Shown one piece after another: positions 8,099-16,218 of a stretch of 36,773 nt of DNA. The stretch comes from Chloroflexota bacterium. GTDB taxonomy: Bacteria > Chloroflexota > Dehalococcoidia > SM23-28-2. Under the pieces are notes generated by a model, which did no database searches, had not been told where the DNA came from, and saw nothing but the letters and a program-made list of their open reading frames with translations. The position numbers were made by a program, and so were the translations under genes. Numbering within the stretch: position 1 is the first letter of the stretch; the number at the start of each line of letters is the position of its first letter. The DNA lies in the NCBI GenBank assembly GCA_030691665.1, contig JAUYDU010000370.1, forward strand, positions 1 through 36,773. Direction: 5' to 3'.

Positions 8099-8386
8099 GT
8101 GCTGCAGGAGCGTTCCCCAGCGGAGGTCCAGGCAGAGGTCAAGACGGAACAGACCCGCCGGTTTGTCCGTCACGCGAGAAGAATCACCCGGCGCAAGTTT
8201 ACCCCTGAGGAGAAGGTGCCCATTGTGCTAGAAGGCTTTCGCGGTGAGGTGTGGGTGAGGGAGCTGTGCCGCCGAGAGGGTATCCGCCCCAACGTCTGCT
8301 ACGCCTCGCTCAAGGACTTCATAGAGGCAGGTCGCCGACTTGCAGCGTGCGCCCTCCAGGGTATCCTACCGCAGGAGCGCACCTGA
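8099..8386 (+). pseudogene. IS3-family transposase OrfA remnant
   Basis: The 95-residue frame (GTG at 8099) contains a helix-turn-helix region with RRITRRKFTPEEKVPIVLE and ELCRREGIRPNVCYASLKDF, which I recognise as the N-terminal domain of IS3-family OrfA transposases. The similarity stops near residue 80 (EAGRRLA), after which the frame runs into unrelated sequence with a stop at 8384-8386. The leucine-zipper half of OrfA and the whole DDE-containing OrfB are missing. An ATG at 8028 has a strong AAGGAG site, but it opens a different frame, so the 5' end is probably damaged as well. It is a dead fragment. Confidence 0.7.
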
Positions 8387-8409
8387 AGCGCATTCAGGTG
8401 GGCGCTTTT
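8376..8409 (+). terminator. Rho-independent-type terminator
   Basis: AGCGC plus ACCTGAA (8376-8387) pairs with TTCAGGT plus GCGCT (8393-8406), with a GG bulge and a 5-base loop, followed by TTTT at 8406-8409. It sits on the stop of the OrfA remnant. Confidence 0.55.
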
Positions 8410-8466
8410 CGGTTCAGGTGGGAAAGAGAAGGCCGCCCCGAAGGGCGGAATTCATGTCTTCACCTC

Positions 8467-8541
8467 TGGAGGGCCGGGTGGGATTCGAACCCACGACTCC
8501 CGGATTAAAAGTCCGGAGTTCTACGGCTGAACCGTCGCGAC
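8467..8541 (-). tRNA. tRNA-Lys(UUU)-like gene, probably degenerate
   Basis: The minus strand folds as a tRNA. The anticodon stem CCGGA/TCCGG (8512-8516, 8500-8504) encloses loop CTTTTAA with anticodon TTT at 8507-8509. The T arm is GTGGG-TTCGAAT-CCCAC (8478-8494), the acceptor 3' strand CCGGCCC (8471-8477), and an encoded CCA lies at 8467-8469. The D arm GTTC/GAAC also pairs, but its 7-base loop AGCCGTA lacks the usual GG. The 5' side GTCGCGA (8535-8541) cannot form a proper acceptor stem with CCGGCCC: only about three of seven positions match. The discriminator would be U. It is therefore probably a tRNA remnant, for example one side of an old integration site, rather than a working gene. 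Confidence 0.6.
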
Positions 8542-8544
8542 TTC

Positions 8545-8860
8545 ATCGCTGCTTCCCTCCAAGTCGGCCTGAGCAGGAGCAAACGAAAAGCCTGTACCTG
8601 CTGGCTGAAGGCGGCGTGAGTTGGAAACAACTGACAACGTCACGGGATATCCTCATACCGACGTGCTCCGGCGCCGCTTTTCGAGGGCGCCCGGGGCGCA
8701 GCACGTTTGTCCGCTGTGAGACCTCCTCGACTGCCACTGCCTTGCTCCTTCTGCCCATCCGCAGCGCGTTGGCGTAGGCAGCCAACGTGGCGTCCCTAGG
8801 GTCGCTTGGCCGGCAAATTCGAGTGATCAGGCGGGCGCCCAAGGTGGAAGACGACCATGA
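8545..8860. other. Gene-free stretch between the tRNA remnant and the Tad operon end
   Basis: Open frames exist on both strands but none has a ribosome site or a recognisable product. No repeat or element end is clear. Confidence 0.4.
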
Positions 8861-8885
8861 CCATGGCAGGCACCGTCTGCCATGG
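8861..8885 (-). terminator. Perfect hairpin after the last Tad-operon gene
   Basis: CCATGGCAG (8861-8869) and CTGCCATGG (8877-8885) form a perfect 9-bp stem with a 7-base loop, 12 bases past the stop of the gene ending at 8897. There is no clean U-run, so it may be a terminator or a 3'-end stabiliser. Confidence 0.45.
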
Positions 8886-8896
8886 CCGCCCCCGCA

Positions 8897-11800
8897 TCAC
8901 CTCGAGCTCGTCAGCTCCTTTAGGAGGGCCGTCGTCTCCGGCAGCGGTTCGGCCTCTTCGTCGTCCAGCTCCCGCCGTAGCGATTCCACCAGCACCTTGT
9001 ACACCTTGCGGACGCCGTTCACGTCCCCCGCCTTGGCGTGGCAGCGCATGAGGCCCCGTGCTGCCTCCTCGTCGATAGGATCGCGAGCCAGGATCGCCCG
9101 GTAGAAGTCCGTCGCTTTCCTGATGTCACGGCAGTCCATAGCCAGACGGGCGGCCGCGTAGGCCGCCGCGATGAACTTCCGCTGGTACTCCTGCCGGTAC
9201 GTGGCCGCCCACTCGTACGGTTCGCCCGCCAGCAAGTCGCCCCGATAGAGGGCCAGCGCCCGCTCGTATTCAGAAAGCGCGTCGGCACCGTGGAGCGACT
9301 CAGCGCGACGGAGGTGCCCCTCGAAGGCGTCCACATCCACCCGAAACAGGCCAGACCGAAGGTGATAGCGCTGCCCGGACGTAGCAAAGAACTGGGTGTC
9401 AGCATCGGCAGTCACACTCTTCAGGGCCCGCCGCAAGTAGTAGGCAGCGTTGGACAGCATGTGCTGCATCTGGCCCAGGTCTCCCTCCGGCCACAGCGCC
9501 TCTGCCGCCTCCTCTCGCGGTACGGCGCTCCCGCCGCGAGCGATGAGATAGGCCAGAAGCTCCCGGGCCTTCTGGATGGTCCATTGGGTCACTTCGCGTC
9601 CGCCAGCCTCTACCTGAAACGACCCGAAGCAGCGGACGGCAAACAGGGGGCCGGCCCCTGGAGCCTCGCCGTCTTCTGGTGTGGTGTCGACAACTCCCGT
9701 TTCAATGAGGCTCAGTTGCCGGGTGGGCCCGCTCCCACCGGCGTCGCTGGCCCCAGCCAACGGTGCTTCATCTGGCGGCGCTTCTTCCGCAGGCGTGTCA
9801 AGCTCTGCTACGCCTGGTACAGGCTCCCGGGCCGGTTCCTCACCGATGTCCGGCCCCAGCGCCTGCTCGACAGACTCTGCCAGCCCTTCGCCCCCGTCGA
9901 CGCTCTCCGTCGGCCCTTCGACATGGCTCCGCGAGTCCCCGTCTGCCTTGACTAGGTCCCCCCGTGGCGGGAGAGTTCCCAGGTTCCCCCCTCGTACCTC
10001 CACGGGCGTCAGTGTGACGCAGACGTCCCGGCCGATGCTGAGCGCCAGTTCGCCGGGTCTCGGGCCGGATTCTGCGGCCCCGTCAGCCTCCCACTCTGCA
10101 ACGCTCCCGCCGAAGACAACGCTTGCGCCGAAGGCGTCGAGGAGCTGCTGCTCCTGAACCTCCTCCACTACGCCGACGGTGTAGACGAGATGCTCCGGCC
10201 CCCGCCGCAGCACCGTGCTCAGCCTCTCGATGTCCGAACCGGCGTCGGGCGAGAGACCGACCACCGCCAGAAGGGCGGCAGGAGTAAGGACGCCGCCCGT
10301 GCCGCGGGCTATGATCGTCTCCTCCAGCTCGGCTGCAACTTCGTCCAGAGAGCGCGAGCGCGACTCCTCGCTGACCATGCGGACGTGCGGCAGCGAGGCC
10401 AGGTCGCCAAGCCTGAGGGTGGCTTCGCCATTCGGCAGGAAGGCGAGGCGTTGGGGAGGATAGGCCGCCGCCAGGGTGGCCAGCCAGGCGGAGACGAGAG
10501 CGTACGCTTCGTGCTCACTTCCCACCACGAGGACGCTCCCGACGGCGGCCAGGTTCAGATAGTGGACTCCCTCGCTATTCGCGCCGACAGGCACCAGCAA
10601 CAGGGCATCAGTTGCCTGACCGTCGCCGACCAGGAGGCCCGCCAGCCGCTGAAACCGAGAGAGCCTCAGCCGAACCCGTGTCGAACTCTCGGCGGCTCCA
10701 TCGATGGCGCAGGCCAGGCGCCGTCCAACGACGTGGCGGCTGCGCGCCACGGCCTGGGCCTCCCCGGGCGCACAATCGAGGGTGAACTCCAGGGTGCGCT
10801 TGGATTCGCGGCATGTCACTACGCGGGGGTCATCGAAACGCAGCTCGGCCAGCGCCTCCAGGAGTGACTGGGCCGCCAGGATCACCCTGCCGGCGTCGCC
10901 CCTGGCGGAGTTGTGTGGCTGGCGGCTCCTGGCCAGGATCTTTAAGGCGCGTCTCCCGTTAGAACCTGCCAGCCGCCTTACGGCTATGGCCACCGCTCCT
11001 GCCGCGCCGAGCCCGAGGGCGCCCGCCAGCACCGCTTCCGCAGGCGGTACCCACCCCCAGCCATCTGCCCCTTCAGCGCTGGGCTGCTCCGGCAAGGCCG
11101 GCGTGACCCAGGAACCAGCGCTGGGTGTGGCTTCTGGCGTGATTGGGGGCTCGCTGGTCGGCGCTGGCGCCGTCGGGGAAGGAAGCTCGGGCGGTATGGG
11201 CGTGGGCGCCTCAGCGGGCGGCGTCACCTCGACTGGGAGTTGTAGCGGCCAGCCCGGCAGGATCAGACTGGGGTCTGTGAATCGCCGCCCGCCGCCCATG
11301 TCCTGACCCTGGTTGAGGTTCCAGATTTCCGCCCAGCGCAGACCGTCGCCCAGGAAACACTCCGCGATGCGCCAGAGGGAGTCGCCCTCGCGGACGCGGT
11401 ACGTCACCCCGCCCTCCACTGGCTCAACATTGGCCGCTGGCAGCGGCACCTTCAGCACCCAGCCGGGCCGGATCAGGCGGGGGTCAGTGAGGACCTCCTC
11501 GTCAGCCATGATCCGGCCCGCGTTCGCCTCGAAGATGCGCGGATAGAGGGAGCCGTCGCCGTAGAACCGGCGAGCGATGTCCCAGAGGGTGTCGCCCTGG
11601 ACCACGGTGTAGGAGACCGAGCCGCCACCGTCCTCCGCAGGTTCGGGGGAGCAGCCGGCGTCCGAGTCCATGTCCGACCGCTGTTCAACAGGTTCGAACA
11701 TCGCCGCGGCCACGACACCTGGATGCACATCCGTCGCTGCCTCAGCTTTCAGCCGAGGAGCTGGAGGTAGCCAGGCGGCGAGGACGAGGGTGCCCGCCAC

Positions 11801-12211
11801 CGCCCCGTCCACGATGCGTCTCACGATGGGAACCGTAATGAGGTCGCTAAGTCGCAGCGCGCTGTGGGTCCAGGCCGTACCCTCAGCCAGTCCCGCCAGG
11901 CCGAGGGCCGCCAGCCGCAGAGTGACGGACAGCGCCAGGTAGATGAGCGCCAGCCAGCCGATGCTCGTGGCCAGGTAAATGACATCCTCGTAGGGCAGGT
12001 AGGAGCCGGTCAAGATCTGGCGCGCCCGTTCCCAGTCCGGCGGCAGCGATGGGGGGTGTGGCGGCCCGTTCAGCCACCACAGCGCGACCCCCAGCGCAAC
12101 GGCTCCAGCCGCCAGCCCGACGAATCGAAGGAGCCCGTCGGCCGGCTCTGTGTCGCGCCCGCCCCGCGGTTGGTCGATGGCTGCCTGTCTTCTCGCGCTC
12201 GCGTCCGCCAA
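8897..12211 (-). CDS. Membrane LysM protein with FtsK-like pseudo-ATPase and SARP (wHTH-BTAD) module
   Basis: The 1104-residue last gene of the Tad operon starts 7 bases after its neighbour. Hydrophobic segments lie near 28-47, 77-108 and 133-149. Two LysM domains follow at 201-256 (YTVVQGDTLWDIARRF) and 271-326 (YRVREGDSLWRIAECF); LysM binds peptidoglycan. After a Pro-rich linker there is another membrane segment at 391-412. Residues 550-705 resemble an FtsK-type core, but the P-loop position reads VVGSEHEAY, without the Lys of a Walker A motif. A disordered acidic stretch follows. The end is a winged helix (857-955; CFGSFQVEAGGREV, then ALWPEG) and a BTAD helical repeat domain (960-1100), the layout of SARP regulators. 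It may link cell-wall or pilus state to gene control; this is inference. Confidence 0.85.
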   Translation of the reverse strand: MADASARRQAAIDQPRGGRDTEPADGLLRFVGLAAGAVALGVALWWLNGPPHPPSLPPDWERARQILTGSYLPYEDVIYLATSIGWLALIYLALSVTLRLAALGLAGLAEGTAWTHSALRLSDLITVPIVRRIVDGAVAGTLVLAAWLPPAPRLKAEAATDVHPGVVAAAMFEPVEQRSDMDSDAGCSPEPAEDGGGSVSYTVVQGDTLWDIARRFYGDGSLYPRIFEANAGRIMADEEVLTDPRLIRPGWVLKVPLPAANVEPVEGGVTYRVREGDSLWRIAECFLGDGLRWAEIWNLNQGQDMGGGRRFTDPSLILPGWPLQLPVEVTPPAEAPTPIPPELPSPTAPAPTSEPPITPEATPSAGSWVTPALPEQPSAEGADGWGWVPPAEAVLAGALGLGAAGAVAIAVRRLAGSNGRRALKILARSRQPHNSARGDAGRVILAAQSLLEALAELRFDDPRVVTCRESKRTLEFTLDCAPGEAQAVARSRHVVGRRLACAIDGAAESSTRVRLRLSRFQRLAGLLVGDGQATDALLLVPVGANSEGVHYLNLAAVGSVLVVGSEHEAYALVSAWLATLAAAYPPQRLAFLPNGEATLRLGDLASLPHVRMVSEESRSRSLDEVAAELEETIIARGTGGVLTPAALLAVVGLSPDAGSDIERLSTVLRRGPEHLVYTVGVVEEVQEQQLLDAFGASVVFGGSVAEWEADGAAESGPRPGELALSIGRDVCVTLTPVEVRGGNLGTLPPRGDLVKADGDSRSHVEGPTESVDGGEGLAESVEQALGPDIGEEPAREPVPGVAELDTPAEEAPPDEAPLAGASDAGGSGPTRQLSLIETGVVDTTPEDGEAPGAGPLFAVRCFGSFQVEAGGREVTQWTIQKARELLAYLIARGGSAVPREEAAEALWPEGDLGQMQHMLSNAAYYLRRALKSVTADADTQFFATSGQRYHLRSGLFRVDVDAFEGHLRRAESLHGADALSEYERALALYRGDLLAGEPYEWAATYRQEYQRKFIAAAYAAARLAMDCRDIRKATDFYRAILARDPIDEEAARGLMRCHAKAGDVNGVRKVYKVLVESLRRELDDEEAEPLPETTALLKELTSSR

Positions 12212-12218
12212 GACCGCT

Positions 12219-13109
12219 CTATCTCCCCGTCAGGATCGATTGCAGCTGCTGAACCGGGTAGGCCGTGGTGAACGAGCGGGTGATGGGGTCCAGCGGCTGC
12301 CAGGGCCCGCCGTCGACCCGGTACCGTGCCGAAAAAGTGATCTCCACGCTTACAGGGAAGGTGCCGCCAGTGCTCAGCGATGATTGCTCGTAGGTGTGGC
12401 GGATGTCGCTCTCTTCCGGGTAGCGCTGGCCCAGGGAGGTCGACTTCAGAGTCGCGCCGTCGCCGAAAGTCCAGCGGTAGCCGGTAGGGGTAATCTCCAC
12501 CTCCACGGTGGTGCCACCCAAGGTATCCGACGCCGCGATAGGCAAGCCGTCGTACCCCTCCACCCAGAACCAGGACGGCAGCGCCACCAGTCCCACTTCG
12601 GGGTTCACGCCCACGGTGATGGCTGGCACCGGCACGTGGTCCAGCAGCTCTGCCGCCACGCTCGCCGGGTCGACCGGATCGCCCTGCACGACAACCACAC
12701 TCACCTCCGACGCTTCCACATCGAGGGGAAGCCAGACGATACTCATGAATCCGTTGTCGCACTGAACCACCCAGGGCGCCTCCCCGGGGTGAAGGGCCGA
12801 CTCGCGTTCGAACCACTCGCGGGTGGCGTTGCCGATGTTCATCACGTCGGCTGTACACGACCAGCCTCCTCCGGAGCTGCTGCTGGTGTCGCTGGACGAC
12901 GAGTCGCCCGAACTCCCAGGAGAGGTCTCGCTGACCGCGATGTAGATAGTCACACCGTCAGGCCCTGATTCGACGTAGGTCACAGCAGAGTCCGGCTTGT
13001 TGTCTCCAGGGTCGCCCGGATCGCCGGGCGACGGGTCATCGGCCAAAGCGCCCGTCACTATGAGTCCTGCCGTAAGAGCAGCGAAGCCTACCACTAGCAG
13101 GTGACGCAT
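12219..13109 (-). CDS. Secreted protein with PKD-like region, Tad-operon accessory
   Basis: I choose ATG 13107-13109 (296 residues) because an AAGGGG site lies 8 bases upstream; an in-frame GTG at 13113-13115 would sit almost on that site. The N-terminus is a signal peptide (MRHLLVVGFAALTAGLI...) with likely cleavage after ALA. Asp/Pro/Gly- and Ser-rich low-complexity stretches follow, then a mature region in which residues around 205-275 (YRWTFGDGATLKS, then a stretch ending RHTYEQS) resemble a PKD/immunoglobulin-like fold: W-x-F-G-D-G and HxY are its hallmark. Such domains serve in surface adhesion or protein contacts. Its place in the pilus operon suggests a pilus-associated or cell-surface role. 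Confidence 0.75.
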   Translation of the reverse strand: MRHLLVVGFAALTAGLIVTGALADDPSPGDPGDPGDNKPDSAVTYVESGPDGVTIYIAVSETSPGSSGDSSSSDTSSSSGGGWSCTADVMNIGNATREWFERESALHPGEAPWVVQCDNGFMSIVWLPLDVEASEVSVVVVQGDPVDPASVAAELLDHVPVPAITVGVNPEVGLVALPSWFWVEGYDGLPIAASDTLGGTTVEVEITPTGYRWTFGDGATLKSTSLGQRYPEESDIRHTYEQSSLSTGGTFPVSVEITFSARYRVDGGPWQPLDPITRSFTTAYPVQQLQSILTGR

Positions 13110-13121
13110 CTTCACATCCCC

Positions 13122-13676
13122 TTAGCGCTGGCGAGTGCTCCGCACTACCTTCCAGTCGCCGCTTATCTTCTGGAAGTAGAATGTGTCCTTCAGGATTTCA
13201 CCACTCCCTGATGCCTGGCCGGGTTCCTTTGTCTCAGCGTCCACGTAGAAGCTGTTGTTCGTGATCTCGTCGTACAAAGTGGCCGAATCCGAGGTCATGT
13301 CCACGACCAGGAACTTGTGACTGACGTCGACTCTGAGAGCGAGTCCCTGCGACCGCAGGCCATCTATCTCCTCTTGGATGCGTTGTAGCTCTTCGCCCGC
13401 TGCCACTCCCTCCACCAGCGCCGGGTTCAGGTCAAGCAGCGCCTGGCTGTAGGCATCCCAGTAGCGCAGGTATGCTGCCTCCACCTCCTCTTCGGGTGAA
13501 ACGGTCGTGGTCGCCGGAGGGGTCTGCGTGGGCGCAACTGTGGCCGTGGCCGTAGCTGCCGGGGTCGGCGAGCCTTGGCCGTCCACGCGCTCTCCGTTTC
13601 CTCCACCTCCGTCGCACCCGAAGGCAGTCAGGGTCAACGCCGCCAGTACCACCGTGATTACCAGTCGCCGTATCAA
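13122..13676 (-). CDS. Lipoprotein, Tad-operon accessory
   Basis: The start is TTG 13674-13676, supported by a GAGGAG site 6 bases upstream. The 184-residue product has a signal peptide with lipobox LTAFGC (Cys21), a Gly- and Thr/Pro-rich linker to about residue 60, then a compact domain of about 120 residues starting EEEVEAAYLRYWDAYSQALLDLNPALV and ending FYFQKISGDWKVVRSTRQR. The ending with a Trp-Lys-Val strand is typical of NTF2-like or Tim44-like cone folds; this is a structural guess. It lies between the tadG-like gene and the secreted protein, with its stop codon inside the next gene's ribosome site, so the two are probably coupled. Confidence 0.75.
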   Translation of the reverse strand: MIRRLVITVVLAALTLTAFGCDGGGGNGERVDGQGSPTPAATATATVAPTQTPPATTTVSPEEEVEAAYLRYWDAYSQALLDLNPALVEGVAAGEELQRIQEEIDGLRSQGLALRVDVSHKFLVVDMTSDSATLYDEITNNSFYVDAETKEPGQASGSGEILKDTFYFQKISGDWKVVRSTRQR

Positions 13677-13707
13677 CTTTCGCTCCTCGATCTTTCCATC
13701 CTGCCTC

Positions 13708-14145
13708 TCAGGGCATCGCCGACGCCACGCCGTGACGGGGCTCCGCCGTCGCCTTCGCGCCGATCTCCACGCTATCGATGCCTACCACCCGCAGGAAGCC
13801 CGTCGAGGCCTGCCTTGACACTGCCACCTCCACTCCCGCGGGACGGACGACCACCGAGTAGTCAAGGCCGCCCTCGTCCTCGAGGTAGCCCACGGCCGCC
13901 CGATAGGCTGCTTGCTCGTCCAGCACCACCGACCCCGACGCCCGGTAGGCGCCCTCGTCAACCTGCATGGCGCCGGCCAGGGCCGCCGCGTCGGCCACGT
14001 TCTGGAGGTCTCGCCGCTGGGCGAAGACGAGACCGCCGTCAGATACCAGACCGACGACCGCCACGAGACCGACCATCGTGATGGCCACCATCACGATGAC
14101 CTGGCCGCCCTCGTCGGCCGAGAAGCGTCGCAGGAACGCCTTCAC
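13708..14145 (-). CDS. TadG/Tad-like pilus assembly membrane protein (short)
   Basis: GTG 14143-14145 overlaps the stop of the preceding gene by 4 bases (GTGA). The 145 residues begin with a short basic stretch and GGQVIVMVAITMVGLVAVVGLVSDGG, then FAQRRDLQNVADAAALAGA, the diagnostic N-terminal signature of TadG/Tad (Flp pilus assembly) proteins: a single membrane helix followed by a helix rich in Ala. Full TadG proteins usually carry a long C-terminal domain, often vWA; here only about 80 residues follow, so this is the short form. It likely sits in the membrane as a minor pilin-like part of the Tad machine. Confidence 0.85.
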   Translation of the reverse strand: MKAFLRRFSADEGGQVIVMVAITMVGLVAVVGLVSDGGLVFAQRRDLQNVADAAALAGAMQVDEGAYRASGSVVLDEQAAYRAAVGYLEDEGGLDYSVVVRPAGVEVAVSRQASTGFLRVVGIDSVEIGAKATAEPRHGVASAMP

Positions 14146-14612
14146 CGCAGCACCGCCTCCCGGCTCCGGTAGAGGTCGATGCGCTCGGCGTGGGTGCTCG
14201 ATACGGTCACCTCCACACGATCCAGGAGAGGCAGGTCGGCCAGGGGCACCCGGTAGCTCACTTCGGCCGTAGCCACACCTCCCCGCTGAAAGCCGCCTGT
14301 GTCCACATCAACCGCCAGGTTGCTCTGCGAGAGCCCGTAGCCGTCGGCCACCGACCGCGCGCTCTGGAGAGCGGCCGTCACGCCCTCTGACTCTGAGGAC
14401 GCGGTGGCCAGACTGCGCCCGGCCTCTCGGGCCGCCGCCTGCACCGCCACCTTGGCGTGGGCGATCCGGCCCACCATCACCACGCCGAAGGCCAGGAGCA
14501 GCAGCACAGGGATCACCAGCGCTGCCTCCACCAGGGCCTGGCCGGCCTCGCCCCGACCGATCCGCCACCACCACGAGGCCGTCCGTCCACCGGCACCGCC
14601 ATCACGGCCCAC
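14142..14612 (-). CDS. tadE: TadE-like minor pseudopilin (second)
   Basis: The 156-residue product starts at GTG 14610-14612, overlapping the previous gene by 11 bases. After a basic Gly/Arg-rich N-terminus the sequence EAGQALVEAALVIPVLLLLAFGVVMVGR forms the TadE-type motif: a Gly-Gln processing-site-like region with Glu at +5 and one membrane helix. The rest is a small extracellular domain with few aromatic residues. TadE and TadF are minor pseudopilins needed to assemble Flp pili; which of the two tadE-like genes corresponds to TadF cannot be decided from the sequence alone. Confidence 0.85.
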   Translation of the reverse strand: MGRDGGAGGRTASWWWRIGRGEAGQALVEAALVIPVLLLLAFGVVMVGRIAHAKVAVQAAAREAGRSLATASSESEGVTAALQSARSVADGYGLSQSNLAVDVDTGGFQRGGVATAEVSYRVPLADLPLLDRVEVTVSSTHAERIDLYRSREAVLR

Positions 14613-15009
14613 TGCGGAACCCCTCCTGCCGTACCTCAGCCGTCGCCTCGATGGGGATGCTCCGGCCGGTCACCCAGGGAATGAAGAGCGGGTAGTCGCC
14701 CTCCGTGTGCACCACCATCGTCTCACCCCTATCTTGCGCTGTCACGCCGAACCCGCCGGCGCTACGCCCCAGGCCCGACTCGAGCACCTCGCGGGCGCGG
14801 GCCGCGCCCTCGGCCGGGGTCCGACCCTCGGCCGCCGCCAGGCGCGCCCCCTCCTGCACCGCCGTGGTCGCCACGTCCCTGGCGTGGTACACCAGGGCGA
14901 ACTGGACCACCCCGATGAGGATGACCAGCAACACCGGCAGCGCCAGGGCGAACTCCACCATGCTCTGGCCGCGCTCGGCACCAAGCAGCCGGAAGGCGGT
15001 CCGGGCCAC
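14602..15009 (-). CDS. tadE: TadE-like minor pseudopilin (first)
   Basis: GTG 15007-15009 lies one base after the stop of the pilin gene. The 135 residues include ERGQSMVEFALALPVLLVILIGVVQFALVYHARD, a textbook TadE signature: Gly-Gln before Ser-Met-Val-Glu, then a helix with a central Pro. A predicted outer domain of about 90 residues follows, including AREVLESGLG, which is common in TadE family members. It probably caps or initiates the Flp pilus. Overlapping ends with the next gene suggest translational coupling. Confidence 0.88.
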   Translation of the reverse strand: MARTAFRLLGAERGQSMVEFALALPVLLVILIGVVQFALVYHARDVATTAVQEGARLAAAEGRTPAEGAARAREVLESGLGRSAGGFGVTAQDRGETMVVHTEGDYPLFIPWVTGRSIPIEATAEVRQEGFRSGP

Positions 15010-15010
15010 G

Positions 15011-15214
15011 CTACATGCCCGTGATGCTGCTCACTATGTTCCCGAAGACAGTGCTGATGCCGCCCCCCAGGGCCTCGACCGCCGCCATTGCGGCGACGGC
15101 GATGAGGGCGGCGACGATGGCGTACTCCACCATCGTCTGCCCTATCTCGGCCCCGGCCAGGCGTTGCAGCCGCCCCAGGGCCGCCCCTGCCAGCTCGAGA
15201 AACCGTCCTGCCAT
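15011..15214 (-). CDS. flp: Flp-type IVb pilin
   Basis: The start ATG 15212-15214 has a GGAGGT site 6-7 bases upstream; a longer frame to 15256 is less likely. The 67-residue product has a long basic leader, then GAEIGQTMVEYAIVAALIAVAAMAAVEALGGG. The cleavage site should be Gly-Gln, leaving a mature pilin with Glu at position 5 and a hydrophobic helix, as in Flp pilins. The mature peptide is about 43 residues. It is the main structural subunit of the pilus made by this operon. No prepilin peptidase gene is in the window, so processing must rely on one elsewhere. Confidence 0.92.
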   Translation of the reverse strand: MAGRFLELAGAALGRLQRLAGAEIGQTMVEYAIVAALIAVAAMAAVEALGGGISTVFGNIVSSITGM

Positions 15215-15273
15215 CGCTTCACCTCCGCTCCCGCCCGCTCTCACGGGCGAGTTCATTCACCTCTCCTGACCGC

Positions 15274-16218
15274 TCAGCCGCCGAGGCCCAGGAGTTCGAC
15301 CCCGGCCGGGTAGAGGAGCACCACCAGGAACACCGGAAAGATGAACACGGCCACCGGGAAGAGCATACGCACCGTGCTCTTGCCGCCTTCCTCCAGGAGG
15401 CGTGCCCTCTTCTTGTCTCGAACCGTCTCCCCCAGGGTGAGCATCGCCTGGCCCAGGGGCAGCCCCTGCTCCAGGGCCGCCTGCCAGGCGTCAGCCACCG
15501 AGGCCAGCTCGCCGACTCCCTCCCGCTCGGCCAGCCGGCGTAGCGCCTCAGCGTGGGTCGCCGCGCCCAGCCCGGCCTCCCGCACGGCGTCCCGCAGGCC
15601 GTCGCCCAGCACACCGCCTACCTGCCGGCTCACCTCCAGCAGCGCCTGCTCCGGCGACATGCCGGCGCTGGCGGCGATGGCCAGCAGGTCCAGCACCGTC
15701 GGCAGCTCCATCACCACCGCCGTGCGGCGTCGCTCCAGCCTCTCCTCCAGCATCCAGTCGGGCGCGGCGAACCCCAGGCCGAAACCCACCAGCCACATCC
15801 ACACCGGCCACGCTCCAAAGGGGTGGACCCCCAGGACGTTCATGAGGGGAAACGCCGTCAACAAGACCAGCCCGCTGGCCAGCTTCTGACCGTAGAACTG
15901 GGCCGTCGTCATGCCCGGCCAGCCCAGGGCCAGCTTCCGCTCCAGGTCGCGGCCACCGAGCCCGGTGCGGGCGACGACTCGCCCCAGGACGCGGCCGGCG
16001 TCCTCCAGCAGGGGGCGCAGCAGCCGCTCCAGGGCGGGCGACTTAAACACCGCCGCCTGCGAGCCGCGGCGCCCTGCCTCCTCCTGAAGCCGCCCCTGGG
16101 CCGTCAGGCGCCGCAGACGGGAAGCCAGGTCCGGACGCCGCCGGCCCACCGGCTGGGCTGTGACTATCAGCCACAGGCCGCCGCCGAGCATGCCGCTCAA
16201 GATCAGCGCTACCGCCAT
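15274..16218 (-). CDS. tadC: Tad pilus inner-membrane platform protein TadC
   Basis: The 314-residue protein starts at ATG 16216-16218, overlapping tadB by 10 bases. It has an N-terminal membrane helix, a charged cytoplasmic part, a pair of helices around 115-155 and a final helix pair at about 285-310. The T2SSF (GspF-like) domain spans about 175-300, with ELPTVLDLLAIAASAGMSPEQALLEV and GLPLGQAMLTLGETVRDKKRARL, the conserved signature of TadC. With TadB it forms the platform that TadA energises to extrude Flp pilin. A 59-base gap with the pilin's ribosome site follows. Confidence 0.92.
   Translation of the reverse strand: MAVALILSGMLGGGLWLIVTAQPVGRRRPDLASRLRRLTAQGRLQEEAGRRGSQAAVFKSPALERLLRPLLEDAGRVLGRVVARTGLGGRDLERKLALGWPGMTTAQFYGQKLASGLVLLTAFPLMNVLGVHPFGAWPVWMWLVGFGLGFAAPDWMLEERLERRRTAVVMELPTVLDLLAIAASAGMSPEQALLEVSRQVGGVLGDGLRDAVREAGLGAATHAEALRRLAEREGVGELASVADAWQAALEQGLPLGQAMLTLGETVRDKKRARLLEEGGKSTVRMLFPVAVFIFPVFLVVLLYPAGVELLGLGG

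Noticed and set aside
8251..8777. Frames reading GWDSNPR or GRVGFEPTTP
   Set aside because: These are well-known spurious translations of tRNA T and anticodon arms.
8543..8842. Minus-strand frame of about 99 codons
   Set aside because: It begins without a ribosome site, runs into the tRNA-like gene and shows no domain I can name. A decayed recombinase N-terminus was considered but not supported.
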